Assembly (NCBI GenBank): GCA_934401755.1
Contig: CAKRSU010000003.1
Span: 35,988 to 99,987 of the forward strand
DNA: 64,000 nucleotides
Reading direction: 5' to 3'
From: an uncultured Oxalobacter sp.
GTDB taxonomy: Bacteria; Pseudomonadota; Gammaproteobacteria; Burkholderiales; Burkholderiaceae_D
The notes beneath the pieces were generated by a model, which worked only from the letters and a program-made list of their open reading frames with translations, was not told the origin of the DNA and did not search any database. The position numbers and the translations under genes were made by a program. Shown piece by piece: positions 9,307-20,028 of this stretch (the stretch's first letter is position 1; each line of letters opens with the position of its first letter).

Positions 9307-10977
9307 TTATGAGCGAGAAACTGGTTTATAACGTAATCGTTTGGGTGCCGCACCTGCTTCTCCTAAATGTTTACGTTTATCGGCTTCATATTCCTGATAG
9401 TTCCCTTCAAAGAAAGTTACGCGAGAATCTCCTTCAAAGGCAATGATATGTGTTGCGATGCGATCAAGGAACCAACGATCATGCGAAACAACAATCACAG
9501 TTCCAGCAAACTCAAGTAATGCGTCTTCCAATGCACGTAATGTTTCGACATCCAAGTCATTAGAAGGTTCATCTAGCAATAGAACATTGCCACCTTGCAT
9601 GAGTGTTTTTGCCAAATGAAGCCGTCCCCGTTCACCACCTGACAAAGTACCCACCTTTTTCTGTTGATCGCTTCCCTTGAAATTAAAGCGCCCTAAATAG
9701 GCACGAGCATGCATTTCAAACTTACCAACCGTAATTAAATCATTTCCATCGCTGATTTCTTCAAATATTGTCTTATCATTGGATAGAAAAGCTCGAGACT
9801 GATCAACCATAGCCATTCGAACGGTTTTGCCGATCAAAATTTCGCCAGAATCAGGTTGTTCTTTCCCAGCAATCATTTTAAACATAGTGGATTTACCCGC
9901 ACCATTAGGTCCGATAACCCCAACAATTGCACCTGCTGGAATAATAAAGCTCATGTCATCAATTAACAGACGATCGCCAAATCCTTTGCTGACATGCTTA
10001 AATTCAATGACATCATTTCCTAAACGTTCTGCAACAGGAATAAAGATCTCCTGTGTTTCATTTCGTTTCTGATATTCATATTCAGATAACTCATTAAAAC
10101 GTGCCAGGCGAGCCTTACTTTTGGCTTGACGACCTTTAGGATTTTGACGAACCCATTCTAATTCTTTGGCAATCGTTTTTTGACGAGCTGATTCTTTTTG
10201 CTCTTCTTGTTTTAAACGAAGACTTTTTTGATCAAGCCATGAACTATAATTTCCTTTCCAAGGAATGCCATGTCCACGATCCAATTCCAAAATCCATTCG
10301 GCAGCATTATCCAAAAAATAGCGATCATGCGTAATAGCCACCACTGTCCCTGAAAAGCGATGCAGAAATTGCTCCAACCATTCAACGGATTCCGCATCCA
10401 AATGGTTAGTGGGTTCATCTAGCAACAACATATCTGGCTTAGATAACAATAACCGACACAAAGCCACCCGGCGCTTTTCACCCCCGGATAACACCCCAAT
10501 TTTTGCATCCCACGGTGGTAATCGTAATGCATCCGCCGCAATTTCCATTTGTTGCTCAATATTGTTACCATTTCCTGCGGCAACAATCGCTTCAAGTCTT
10601 GCTTGTTCCGCAGCTAACTTATCAAAATCAGCATCTGGTTCTGCATAAGCCGCATAAACCGCATCTAATTGTTTTTGCGCTTCTAATACATCTCCTAATC
10701 CTTGCGCAACAGCATCACGAACGGTTTGCTCAGGATCAAGTTGAGGCTCCTGTGGCATATAGCCAATTTTTAATCCAGGCATTGGACGAGCTTCGCCTAA
10801 AATATCCTTATCCACGCCCGCCATAATTTTAAGTAAAGTCGACTTCCCTGCGCCATTAAGCCCAAGCACCCCAATTTTTGCACCGGGGAAAAAAGATAAT
10901 GAAATATCTTTTAAGATCTGTCGTTTGGGTGGCACGACTTTGCCAACTTGGTTCATTGTAAAAACATACTGAGCCAT
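9307..10977 (-). CDS. ettA: Energy-dependent translational throttle protein EttA
   Basis: ABC-F protein that binds the ribosomal E site and gates the first elongation step according to ATP/ADP ratio; it has no membrane domain. Two ABC modules are visible in 556 residues: GLNGAGKST, LSGGEKRRVAL and LLLDEPTNHLDAES in the first, GPNGAGKST, LSGGERGRLHLA and LLLDEPSNDLD in the second, joined by a charged linker. The frame is open up to 11100, but MAQYVFTMNQVGKVVPPKR is the family N terminus and the ATG at 10977 has AGGA 9 bp upstream. It is transcribed away from kup. Confidence 0.96.
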   Translation of the reverse strand: MAQYVFTMNQVGKVVPPKRQILKDISLSFFPGAKIGVLGLNGAGKSTLLKIMAGVDKDILGEARPMPGLKIGYMPQEPQLDPEQTVRDAVAQGLGDVLEAQKQLDAVYAAYAEPDADFDKLAAEQARLEAIVAAGNGNNIEQQMEIAADALRLPPWDAKIGVLSGGEKRRVALCRLLLSKPDMLLLDEPTNHLDAESVEWLEQFLHRFSGTVVAITHDRYFLDNAAEWILELDRGHGIPWKGNYSSWLDQKSLRLKQEEQKESARQKTIAKELEWVRQNPKGRQAKSKARLARFNELSEYEYQKRNETQEIFIPVAERLGNDVIEFKHVSKGFGDRLLIDDMSFIIPAGAIVGVIGPNGAGKSTMFKMIAGKEQPDSGEILIGKTVRMAMVDQSRAFLSNDKTIFEEISDGNDLITVGKFEMHARAYLGRFNFKGSDQQKKVGTLSGGERGRLHLAKTLMQGGNVLLLDEPSNDLDVETLRALEDALLEFAGTVIVVSHDRWFLDRIATHIIAFEGDSRVTFFEGNYQEYEADKRKHLGEAGAAPKRLRYKPVSRS

Positions 10978-11201
10978 GAAATTGTTCCTGTTTTTTACTG
11001 GGAAAAGGATAAATATCTGACTTTTCCGAATGATCAAAAGATTGAAAATAGCATGAGGAAGAAACTTCTGCAAATGTGTTTTCAAAACAATTGCCATCAT
11101 TCACACAAAATCGATTTAATTTTTTAAAGACAAGACACTTGCCTACAGACATTCATAAAAAAAACGAAATGAAATGTTAATTATCAAATAACTCTATTTG
11201 C

Positions 11202-11228
11202 TTGATTTAACTTAAAATAGACTATATT
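11202..11228 (+). promoter_or_regulatory. Possible kup promoter
   Basis: TTGATT at 11202-11207 and TATATT at 11223-11228 resemble a sigma-70 promoter in the AT-rich 315-bp divergent region between ettA and kup. The 15-bp spacer is short, so this is only a candidate. Confidence 0.3.
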
Positions 11229-11292
11229 TAGTTGCATTTCGCGGCAGTTTGTCCTATTGTTGATATCTTTGAAAAAGAAATAAGGTGTTTCA

Positions 11293-13173
11293 TTGTCCCT
11301 CCAACCTACAAAACATAACATCGTTGCGATGACAATTGCCGCTGTGGGAATTGTTTACGGCGACATCGGAACAAGCCCTCTTTACACCATGAAAGCTGTT
11401 TTTGGTGAAGGAAATGGACTTGCACTTATCCCAGAAAATATCATTGGAATTGTCTCACTCATTATCTGGGGACTCATTTTGGTTGTCGGAATCAAATATG
11501 TCTACTTTATGCTAAAAGCAGACAATCGTGGTGAAGGTGGAATTCTTGCATTACTGGCACTTGTTCATAATTCTTTACCAAAAGGCCGACCACTGAGATA
11601 TCGGATTCTACTATTGATGGGTGTTTTCGGCGCTTCTCTATTTTATGGCGATAGCGTTATTACACCTGCTGTTTCCGTTTTATCTGCCATGGAAGGATTT
11701 GAAGTTGCAACGCCATTTTTTAAACCTTATGTTGTCCCCCTTGCGATTATCATATTAGGTATTCTTTATTCCATTCAATCTAAAGGAACAGAAGGCATTG
11801 CAAAATGTGTCGGACCCCTAATGCTTTTATGGTTTGGTTCATTAGCGGCAATGGGTATTGTTAATATCATTCGCACTCCCATGATCCTTCATGCAATTAA
11901 CCCTTGGTTTGCGATCAAATTTATCAAAATGAATCCTGGCATTGCATTTATTGCTTTAGGGGCCATCGTACTCGCCTTAACTGGTGCTGAAGCACTTTAT
12001 GCTGATATGGGACATTTCGGACCTATGCCAATTCGTTATGCATGGCTCATTATTGTTTTCCCTTCACTAGCAATTAATTATATGGGACAAGGTGGACTAC
12101 TCATTGCAAATCCTGCTGCAATTGTGAATCCTTTCTTTCAACAGTTGGGAACCTGGAGCATTTATCCACTTATCGCCTTATCAACAGTTGCTGTTGTTGT
12201 CGCCTCTCAAGCAACGATTTCTGGTGCTTTTTCAGTAACACGCCAAGCAATCGGTTTAGGTTTATTACCACGAATGAAAGTGGTTCATACTTCTGAATCT
12301 GAAATTGGGCAAATTTATATGCCAACAGTTAATTGGCTACAAATGATTGTCGTTTTAATTGCTATTTTGCTATTTAAATCTTCAGATAATCTTGCAGGTG
12401 CCTATGGTATTGCGGTAACAGGAACAATGACAATTACGACGCTTTTACTGTTTTTTGTCATGCGTCATTATTGGAAACGTAATATTTTCTTATCACTAAC
12501 ACTGGTCACTTGTTTTTTCTGCGGAGATATTTTCTTATTCAGTTCCAACGTGATTAAAATTGCAAATGGAGGATGGTTTCCATTGGCACTTGCTACAACA
12601 CTATTTGTTCTCATGCTGACATGGCGACGTGGGCGCAGAATTCTTGAAAAAAATCTAAGTCTTCATGCCGTTCCATTAAAAGCCTTTTTGGAAACTTTAT
12701 TTATTTCTCCGCCGCAACGTGTATCAGGAACGGCCGTTGTCCTTAAACGTGATAATGACGGGGTTCCTCAAGCACTTTTACATAATCTGTCTCATAACAA
12801 GGTCATTCATGAACGTGTGTATTTCCTAACCGTTCATACTCGTGAAGTCCCATGGGTCCCGCCTTGGGAACGTATTAAAATCTCGGACCTTGGCAATAAT
12901 TTTTGGACAATTGATGTTTATTATGGATTTAAAAATGAGCCAGATATTCCAAAGGTTTTGGAAGAATGTAGTCAATATGGACATCATTTTAATCTAATGC
13001 AAACATCATTTTTTGTATCTCGCCTATCATTAGTCCCATCAAAACAATCTTTGATGATGCATTGGCGTGAACATTTGTTCATTTGGATCACTCGCAATGC
13101 CCGTAGTGCCATTGATTTTTACCAAATTCCGACAAACCGAGTCATCGAATTAGGAACAAGGCTTGAAATTTGA
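11293..13173 (+). CDS. kup: Low-affinity potassium/proton symporter Kup
   Basis: Inner-membrane K+ uptake protein of the KUP/HAK/KT family. It has 626 residues, about 12 hydrophobic segments in the first 430, and a C-terminal cytoplasmic domain of about 190 residues. The family signature YGDIGTSPLYT stands at about residues 18-28, followed by FYGDSVITPAVSVLSA. The start codon is TTG at 11293 with AAGGTG 5 bp upstream. An upstream ATG in frame is not available, and the family N terminus fits. It is monocistronic, ending at a hairpin terminator. Confidence 0.95.
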   Translation: MSLQPTKHNIVAMTIAAVGIVYGDIGTSPLYTMKAVFGEGNGLALIPENIIGIVSLIIWGLILVVGIKYVYFMLKADNRGEGGILALLALVHNSLPKGRPLRYRILLLMGVFGASLFYGDSVITPAVSVLSAMEGFEVATPFFKPYVVPLAIIILGILYSIQSKGTEGIAKCVGPLMLLWFGSLAAMGIVNIIRTPMILHAINPWFAIKFIKMNPGIAFIALGAIVLALTGAEALYADMGHFGPMPIRYAWLIIVFPSLAINYMGQGGLLIANPAAIVNPFFQQLGTWSIYPLIALSTVAVVVASQATISGAFSVTRQAIGLGLLPRMKVVHTSESEIGQIYMPTVNWLQMIVVLIAILLFKSSDNLAGAYGIAVTGTMTITTLLLFFVMRHYWKRNIFLSLTLVTCFFCGDIFLFSSNVIKIANGGWFPLALATTLFVLMLTWRRGRRILEKNLSLHAVPLKAFLETLFISPPQRVSGTAVVLKRDNDGVPQALLHNLSHNKVIHERVYFLTVHTREVPWVPPWERIKISDLGNNFWTIDVYYGFKNEPDIPKVLEECSQYGHHFNLMQTSFFVSRLSLVPSKQSLMMHWREHLFIWITRNARSAIDFYQIPTNRVIELGTRLEI

Positions 13174-13219
13174 TTTTATGGCTTTTTAAATAATGTCGAA
13201 ACGAAAGTGAAAATCTTTT

Positions 13220-13256
13220 AAAAACCGGAATGATCCATTCATTCTGGTTTTTTTAA
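13220..13256 (+). terminator. Intrinsic terminator after kup
   Basis: AAACCGGAATGA and TCATTCTGGTTT (13222-13250) form a 12-bp stem with one G-U pair, followed by a T-rich run to about 13256. It lies 47 bp after the kup stop. Confidence 0.8.
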
Positions 13257-13627
13257 TATTTCACTCTAGACACTTTTCCCCTTCCTCTTAAAAGATAATT
13301 AACTTGCTGTAAAAAGATAAGACAGTAGAACTTGTATCAAATTGCAACAACTCATGAACATCGCATAATAAGCATTAAATGATGTTAAACATTCTAACAA
13401 AGTATTGAAAATAAAACCTAAATAATTGAATCTAAAATAGATTTTTCAAGACATCCCATAATAGATTTTACAAAAATAATCAAAAAAATAAAATTTACTA
13501 TCTAAATAATTTCATTAAAAACAAATAGTTACCAATGAATTGAATATCCGCTAATGCTTATTAACGGATGTCGCCTTTTTTATATCAGCAATCAAACAAA
13601 GACGATGTCCCCAAAAAAGGACACAAC
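13257..13627. other. AT-rich non-coding region upstream of the autotransporter
   Basis: A gene-free stretch of about 370 bp, very AT-rich, with no credible ORF on either strand. It must carry the autotransporter promoter, but no convincing -35/-10 pair is visible (CATAAT near 13457 is the nearest -10-like word). TAGATTTT occurs twice around 13438-13469. At its 3' end lies a hairpin followed by a T-run, listed separately. The frame is open from 13568, but those 20 codons lack family features. Confidence 0.5.
13546..13583 (+). promoter_or_regulatory. Hairpin plus T-run in autotransporter leader
   Basis: ATCCG-C-TAAT (13546-13555) can pair with ATTA-A-CGGAT (13560-13569), with one mismatch inside the stem, and GTCGCC then TTTTTTAT follows. 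The shape resembles an attenuator placed 45 bp before the autotransporter ATG. The stem is modest and the T-run is displaced by six bases, so function is uncertain. Confidence 0.3.
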
Positions 13628-16600
13628 ATGAATAAAATATTTAAGGTGATATTCAATAAGGCAAAGGGTATTTTTGTTGTTACAGGCGAGAATACGAAAG
13701 CACAAGGAAAATCAAAACATCTGAAGGCAATTGCTGCATCTGTGATGATTGCGAGTGCATTGGGTATGGCCGAAAATGCTGAGGCAAAAACAAAAGAACA
13801 AATAAATGATTTATTCGACTTTAACGCTCCAGTTACTGATGTGATTGAGCCATCAGATAATGATTACTCCTATTCTGGAGATGGAGAACAAAATTTCACC
13901 CTGAATAATGATTCAAATAAGTCAGCTATTAACATTACTGGAAAACACACAACGAGGAAAAACTTTTCAGTTGATAATCTCAATACAATAACAATAACAG
14001 ATACAGCATCAAATTATTCAATATATGGCAGTTATGCCAATATAAATCTCGGCACTCAAAATAATGGAATTGGATCTTTAATCGTCAATAGTGGCAAATC
14101 AGGTATATCTTTAGCCAATACATCATCCTTGAATATACATGCTAACGATGCAATAGCAATTAATGCGGGACAAAAAGATCCTAATGGACATACTTATGGT
14201 ATTTATACCACAGGAACATCCACCGCTTCTCTTGATACCAATACCATTAAGATAGTATCCAACATGAATCATAGCTATGATGTGGCAGCGAAAAAATACT
14301 ACTCAGCAACAAATACGACAATCGACGATATTTTAGTGAAAAACAATAACAATGAATTTGTTGCTCCCCAAGAAACAACCACCACTGCTTATGGCTACGG
14401 TATTAATGCAATATCAGGATCTGAAATAGATTTAGTTGCCCATGCTAAGGATCTCTCCGAAGGACAATACGCTTTAGATATTGAATCAGCAAATACAACA
14501 ATTAATGTCTCAGGGGCAGCGACAACGACAGGAACAACGGACAGTGATGGTTATGTTCATTCTAAAGTACCTACTATAGCATCCAACTTATCTGTTGCTG
14601 CTGATTCTATTCACCTTTCATCTTCTGCTGGTAATGCAATTTCGATCGCTGATGGAGCACAGGCAACTTTCACAAATAAAGATTCTGAAGGAAATAATTC
14701 CAGAATTTCTATTGTAAATGTTGAAGCAAAATCTCGTGGAATTTTTGCAAGTAGCTACCTTAAGGATATTAGCACTAAAGAAGGTAGTGAAATTGCTTAT
14801 GAAGAAGCTTCCAAAGAAATTTGGGCTAAAAGTAGTGATGGAACAGAATATAAATACGATACCTACAAAAATACTAGTACGAAAACTGAAGCCGTAAAAG
14901 TCGGTGAGAACTATCAATATTCAACCATTAATCTTTATGCGGATAAATTAGCCGTAACAGCAGGAACAGCAGTCAGAGCCGATTCCGGAGCTAAGATTAA
15001 TTTGGATGCAAAAGATATTACTTTAAATACAAATGGAAATGCATTAATTGCTTCTGGTCGAGCACAAAATACAATAATCGATCGAATCACTAGCTATGAC
15101 AAAGATGTATTCACAAATTCAAACGCTACAAATCCTGTCAGTAAATCTGTTACTGAATCAATAGAATATACAAATCTTGATGTAACGGATGATTCGGACA
15201 AATCAAAAATTACCGTAAAAACAGATATACTAGCTATTAACAACAGCTCAAATTCAAATGCTATTCAAGCAACCAATGGTATCGTAGATATTACTGCAGA
15301 AAAAACTGAAATTAATGGTTCCTATGTTTTTGATGATCCGACTTCAGACAATTATGGGAACAACTCTGGTGGTAACATAACCGCTGTTACTGGGGGGCAA
15401 GTAATTTTCCATGATACTGGTTCACGCGATGCAAATGGTAAAAGCACACAATCATTAGTTATAAGAAACGGCTCTTTATGGGCTCATCGCTCTTCAAATA
15501 CAGAAGATGCTAATCTTGTGAAAGTTGAAGCAGGTTCAGTTAGCATGGAAAATAGTACATTCCTTGCCAATCCAAATGGTTCAATTCAATTGGGTTCAGA
15601 CTCAAATCCATTAACATCCTTTGTTCTTGATCGTCAACAGCCGTCTGTTGGTAATTCCAATGGTGCTATTGTCGCCCGTGGAGGATCCATTGAAATTAAT
15701 GCAGAAAATACCTCCATTTCAACAAGCAACATTGATTATGCAATTCTTGCAACTTCTGTTGATGTATCTAATACTCCTACATCTGATGATTCATATCAGA
15801 ACAAAACGTCTCAAATTAATATTAATTCGGGCAATTTGACAGTTAACGGGAATATCGGGGCAACGCCAACTTCTTACAATACCAAGCAAGATATTACAAA
15901 TGACACTAAAGCTCCTATAGGTATGTCACAGATTATTAATCTGAATACAACAGGTAAAACAGAAATCAATGGGGATATCATTACTATCAATACGATTACC
16001 AAGAGTAATGACACAGATCCTGGTACGGTATCCAATGCATCCATCAATGTTTCCTTAAACACATCAGATTCTGTATTAAATGGTGCGGTTATTGACCAAT
16101 ATGGCGATAAATGGTCCGAACAAGCACCAACAACGGCTTCTTCGGATTCTCAAGGAACAACTTTAATCATGAATAATGGCGCAACCTGGAATGTTAAAGA
16201 CGCAAAGGTTGCACAGTTGGATGAAACAGGCGCACCAATTCGTGATGATAATGGCAATATTATGACGAAGTCAGTTTCTAATGCCGTCAAAACCATCACC
16301 AGCAGTAATTCCACCATCAACAACACCACTAACGCCCAAATCCAAGTAGGCACCTTAAACACCGAAAGCGGAGAAACCACCTATAACACCACCCATAACG
16401 ATGAAGGTCAACTCTCCGTTGGTTCTCGTCAAGGCGATGGGACCTTAAGGATTAATCTCATTAATGGGCAAGCGACCAATCAGTTAGGCGGCTCTAATAC
16501 GAATGAAACGGCGAAACGATTAACGGATTTAGTTGATATTAAATCCGGTAATCAATCCGCTCATTTCACCGCGGCTGAAGGCGATATTATCGGTCAGTTG

Positions 16601-17536
16601 GACGTTTTAACGGATGCTCAAGGGAATATGGTTCAAGTCTCTGAACAAAAGAACCGTGTCATGGAAAGCTTAAAAGATATTGGCATTAATAATTTCTTAA
16701 GCTTTAGAGCTCAAATGAATGATCTCGATAAACGGATGGGCGACTTAAGAACGATGCCGAATACTGATGGGGCTTGGGCACGTTTAATTGCCGGTCAAAG
16801 CCAATATCAATCGAACCATAATACGTATAAGACGTTACAGGTCGGGGTGGATCATCGGATCGGTTCTTTTGTCTTAGGCGGTATGGCTTCTTATACGGAT
16901 GGGGATGGGACTTTAAAACAAGGTTCAACCGATGATACGCTCTATAGCTTTGGGCTCTATGGCGCTTGGATGAATGACGATGGTCAATTTGTCGATGTTA
17001 CTTTGAAACGCCATCATGTGGCATCTGATTATGATCTGCATTATTTAGGCGGTCAAAAAGCCAAAGGTTCTTTTGATACGTCAGGGACTTCTCTTTCTGC
17101 GGAATATGGTTGGCGTTTAGGCATTACCAATACGAACTACTATATCGAACCTCAAGTTGAACTCATGTATGGTCATTTAAACCGCTTTAACTATAAAACC
17201 TCTAATGGCGTCAAAATCGAACAAGATGCGATGAAAACCTTGGTTGGTCGATTCGGTGTTGCTGCGGGTTGGGTGTCTCCTGACAAAGCGGGATCGGCTT
17301 ATGCGAAGATCTCGGTCTTAAATGATTGGGAAGGTGATGCCGATAGCAAAGCGAAAAAAGACAATACTTCTCGACGTTATCATGAAGATATGGGCGGTAC
17401 TTGGGTGGAATATGCGTTAGGGGGTACTTATAATTTAACGAAGCATTTATCGGCTTATGGGGAGTTGGAAACGACGTCTGGCTCTCCTACTAGAACGACT
17501 TATCAGGTGTCGGCAGGATTGCGGTGGAGTTTTTAA
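13628..17536 (+). CDS. Type V autotransporter with extended signal peptide
   Basis: Large secreted/outer-membrane protein, 1302 residues from the ATG at 13628 (AAGGA 7 bp upstream). The N terminus MNKIFKVIFNKAKGIFVV is an extended signal peptide region, with the hydrophobic core AASVMIASALGMAENAEA ending near residue 54. Residues ~55-1000 are a Ser/Thr/Asn-rich passenger with recurring beta-helix rungs of the type A-I-x-A-x-x-G-x-x-I-x-I-x-A. A linker helix (QMNDLDKRMGDLRT) precedes a classical autotransporter beta-barrel of about 260 residues ending SAGLRWSF, with the terminal aromatic. No protease triad (such as GDSGS) or RGD motif was noticed. Codon use changes near 16280, suggesting a mosaic gene. 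Likely an adhesin; the ligand is unknown. Confidence 0.93.
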   Translation: MNKIFKVIFNKAKGIFVVTGENTKAQGKSKHLKAIAASVMIASALGMAENAEAKTKEQINDLFDFNAPVTDVIEPSDNDYSYSGDGEQNFTLNNDSNKSAINITGKHTTRKNFSVDNLNTITITDTASNYSIYGSYANINLGTQNNGIGSLIVNSGKSGISLANTSSLNIHANDAIAINAGQKDPNGHTYGIYTTGTSTASLDTNTIKIVSNMNHSYDVAAKKYYSATNTTIDDILVKNNNNEFVAPQETTTTAYGYGINAISGSEIDLVAHAKDLSEGQYALDIESANTTINVSGAATTTGTTDSDGYVHSKVPTIASNLSVAADSIHLSSSAGNAISIADGAQATFTNKDSEGNNSRISIVNVEAKSRGIFASSYLKDISTKEGSEIAYEEASKEIWAKSSDGTEYKYDTYKNTSTKTEAVKVGENYQYSTINLYADKLAVTAGTAVRADSGAKINLDAKDITLNTNGNALIASGRAQNTIIDRITSYDKDVFTNSNATNPVSKSVTESIEYTNLDVTDDSDKSKITVKTDILAINNSSNSNAIQATNGIVDITAEKTEINGSYVFDDPTSDNYGNNSGGNITAVTGGQVIFHDTGSRDANGKSTQSLVIRNGSLWAHRSSNTEDANLVKVEAGSVSMENSTFLANPNGSIQLGSDSNPLTSFVLDRQQPSVGNSNGAIVARGGSIEINAENTSISTSNIDYAILATSVDVSNTPTSDDSYQNKTSQININSGNLTVNGNIGATPTSYNTKQDITNDTKAPIGMSQIINLNTTGKTEINGDIITINTITKSNDTDPGTVSNASINVSLNTSDSVLNGAVIDQYGDKWSEQAPTTASSDSQGTTLIMNNGATWNVKDAKVAQLDETGAPIRDDNGNIMTKSVSNAVKTITSSNSTINNTTNAQIQVGTLNTESGETTYNTTHNDEGQLSVGSRQGDGTLRINLINGQATNQLGGSNTNETAKRLTDLVDIKSGNQSAHFTAAEGDIIGQLDVLTDAQGNMVQVSEQKNRVMESLKDIGINNFLSFRAQMNDLDKRMGDLRTMPNTDGAWARLIAGQSQYQSNHNTYKTLQVGVDHRIGSFVLGGMASYTDGDGTLKQGSTDDTLYSFGLYGAWMNDDGQFVDVTLKRHHVASDYDLHYLGGQKAKGSFDTSGTSLSAEYGWRLGITNTNYYIEPQVELMYGHLNRFNYKTSNGVKIEQDAMKTLVGRFGVAAGWVSPDKAGSAYAKISVLNDWEGDADSKAKKDNTSRRYHEDMGGTWVEYALGGTYNLTKHLSAYGELETTSGSPTRTTYQVSAGLRWSF

Positions 17537-17606
17537 GTAGGACTTAAAGCGATATCTGTTTTATCTTAGAAGGGAGTTGTAGCTCCATCTATTGCTAAAT
17601 GAACTC

Positions 17607-17641
17607 CCCCTTTAAGTAGTAATCTACTTAAAGGGGTTTTT
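17607..17641 (+). terminator. Strong intrinsic terminator after the autotransporter
   Basis: CCCCTTTAAGTAG (17607-17619), loop TAAT, CTACTTAAAGGGG (17624-17636), then TTTTT: a perfect 13-bp stem. A second inverted repeat, GGGAGTT (17572-17578) with AACTCCC (17602-17608), overlaps its 5' arm and could compete with it. Confidence 0.92.
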
Positions 17642-17660
17642 AAAACAATAGACTTTTAAA

Positions 17661-18551
17661 TCAGATTACACTTGATTCCTTAAGATGCAATGCTAAATCA
17701 TAAAGATGATTTTTCTTTTTTCCCGTTAGTTTAACTGCCGTAGCAACTGCGGCACTTACGGGTAAAACCTCTAATAAAACAGATAACACTTTTTTTGAGG
17801 CTTCATCTTCTTGATTTTCCTTCGCTTTTGCACCCTCAACGAGAATCACAAACTCGCCCTTACTTCGATTATTATCAGCGATCATCCATCCTTCTACGCT
17901 TGATAACGTTCCTCGCCAAGTCTCTTCGAAAAGCTTCGTTAATTCACGAGAAATCATGATTTGACGTTCTGGCTCAAAGATTTGATTAAGTGCCTTTAAC
18001 ATATCCATGATACGATGAGGGGCTTCGTAAAAAATCAATGCGGCCGGTATTTCACGTAATTGTTGCAATACTTCTAATCGCTGTGTATTTTTTACAGGAA
18101 GAAATCCAATAAACATAAAGCGATCATCAGAAAACCCTGATGCCGATAATGCGGTAATGCCAGCAGATGGTCCAGGGACAGGAACCACACGATATCCCGC
18201 ACAACGAACTGAATCCACAATCTTTGCCCCTGGATCGGATACTGCAGGCGTTCCTGCATCAGAAACCAAGGCAACCCGCTCTCCTTTCTCAAGACGAGTA
18301 ATTAATTGTTGAGCGACTTCTCGTTCATTATGTTGATGCGCTGCAATTAATGGTTTGGTCAATTGGTAAGCATTTAATAAAGCTCGAGTATTTCGCGTAT
18401 CTTCACAAGCAACGACATCTGCTGCATCAAGAATTGCTAATGCTCTTAAACTGATATCGCATATATTACCGATTGGAGTACCAATCACATATAATGTAGC
18501 ATTAGGTATTTGTTGATGAGACATCATATCCATCAATGGCTGTAACAACAT
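17661..18551 (-). CDS. rsmI: 16S rRNA (cytidine(1402)-2'-O)-methyltransferase
   Basis: SAM-dependent enzyme that 2'-O-methylates C1402 of 16S rRNA in the decoding centre. It has 296 residues from the ATG at 18551, chosen because GGGAGG lies 5-6 bp upstream; longer frames reach 18599 without such a site. Tetrapyrrole-methylase-fold motifs are visible: LYVIGTPIGNICDISLRAL, CEDTRNTRALL and VSDAGTPAVSDPGAK. It is convergent with the autotransporter gene and divergent from diaA. In E. coli the same gene stands at the head of the lpoA-yraN-diaA-dolP region. Confidence 0.95.
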   Translation of the reverse strand: MLLQPLMDMMSHQQIPNATLYVIGTPIGNICDISLRALAILDAADVVACEDTRNTRALLNAYQLTKPLIAAHQHNEREVAQQLITRLEKGERVALVSDAGTPAVSDPGAKIVDSVRCAGYRVVPVPGPSAGITALSASGFSDDRFMFIGFLPVKNTQRLEVLQQLREIPAALIFYEAPHRIMDMLKALNQIFEPERQIMISRELTKLFEETWRGTLSSVEGWMIADNNRSKGEFVILVEGAKAKENQEDEASKKVLSVLLEVLPVSAAVATAVKLTGKKKNHLYDLALHLKESSVI

Positions 18552-18704
18552 AATGGCCTCCCGGAACATCACAATTAAACAGTTATTGGATTTTGCCATA
18601 TCCTTAGCAAAACAATCGTTAATACCATAAAAAATGCTGCCGTTACAAAAGATTACTTTCTTATCGTGTTAATGTTGTAGCATGAAGTAATGAGATGATT
18701 GCCC

Positions 18705-18734
18705 TTGATTAAGCTATCGCAAAAACAATATCAA
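18705..18734 (+). promoter_or_regulatory. Candidate diaA-dolP promoter
   Basis: TTGATT (18705-18710), an 18-bp spacer and TATCAA (18729-18734) lie about 20 bp before the diaA ATG in the rsmI-diaA divergent gap. The -35 is good and the -10 weak. Confidence 0.35.
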
Positions 18735-18755
18735 TAATGAATTGAGACAACATAA

Positions 18756-20016
<1,261 letters not shown>

Positions 20017-20028
20017 TTCCCTATTCCC

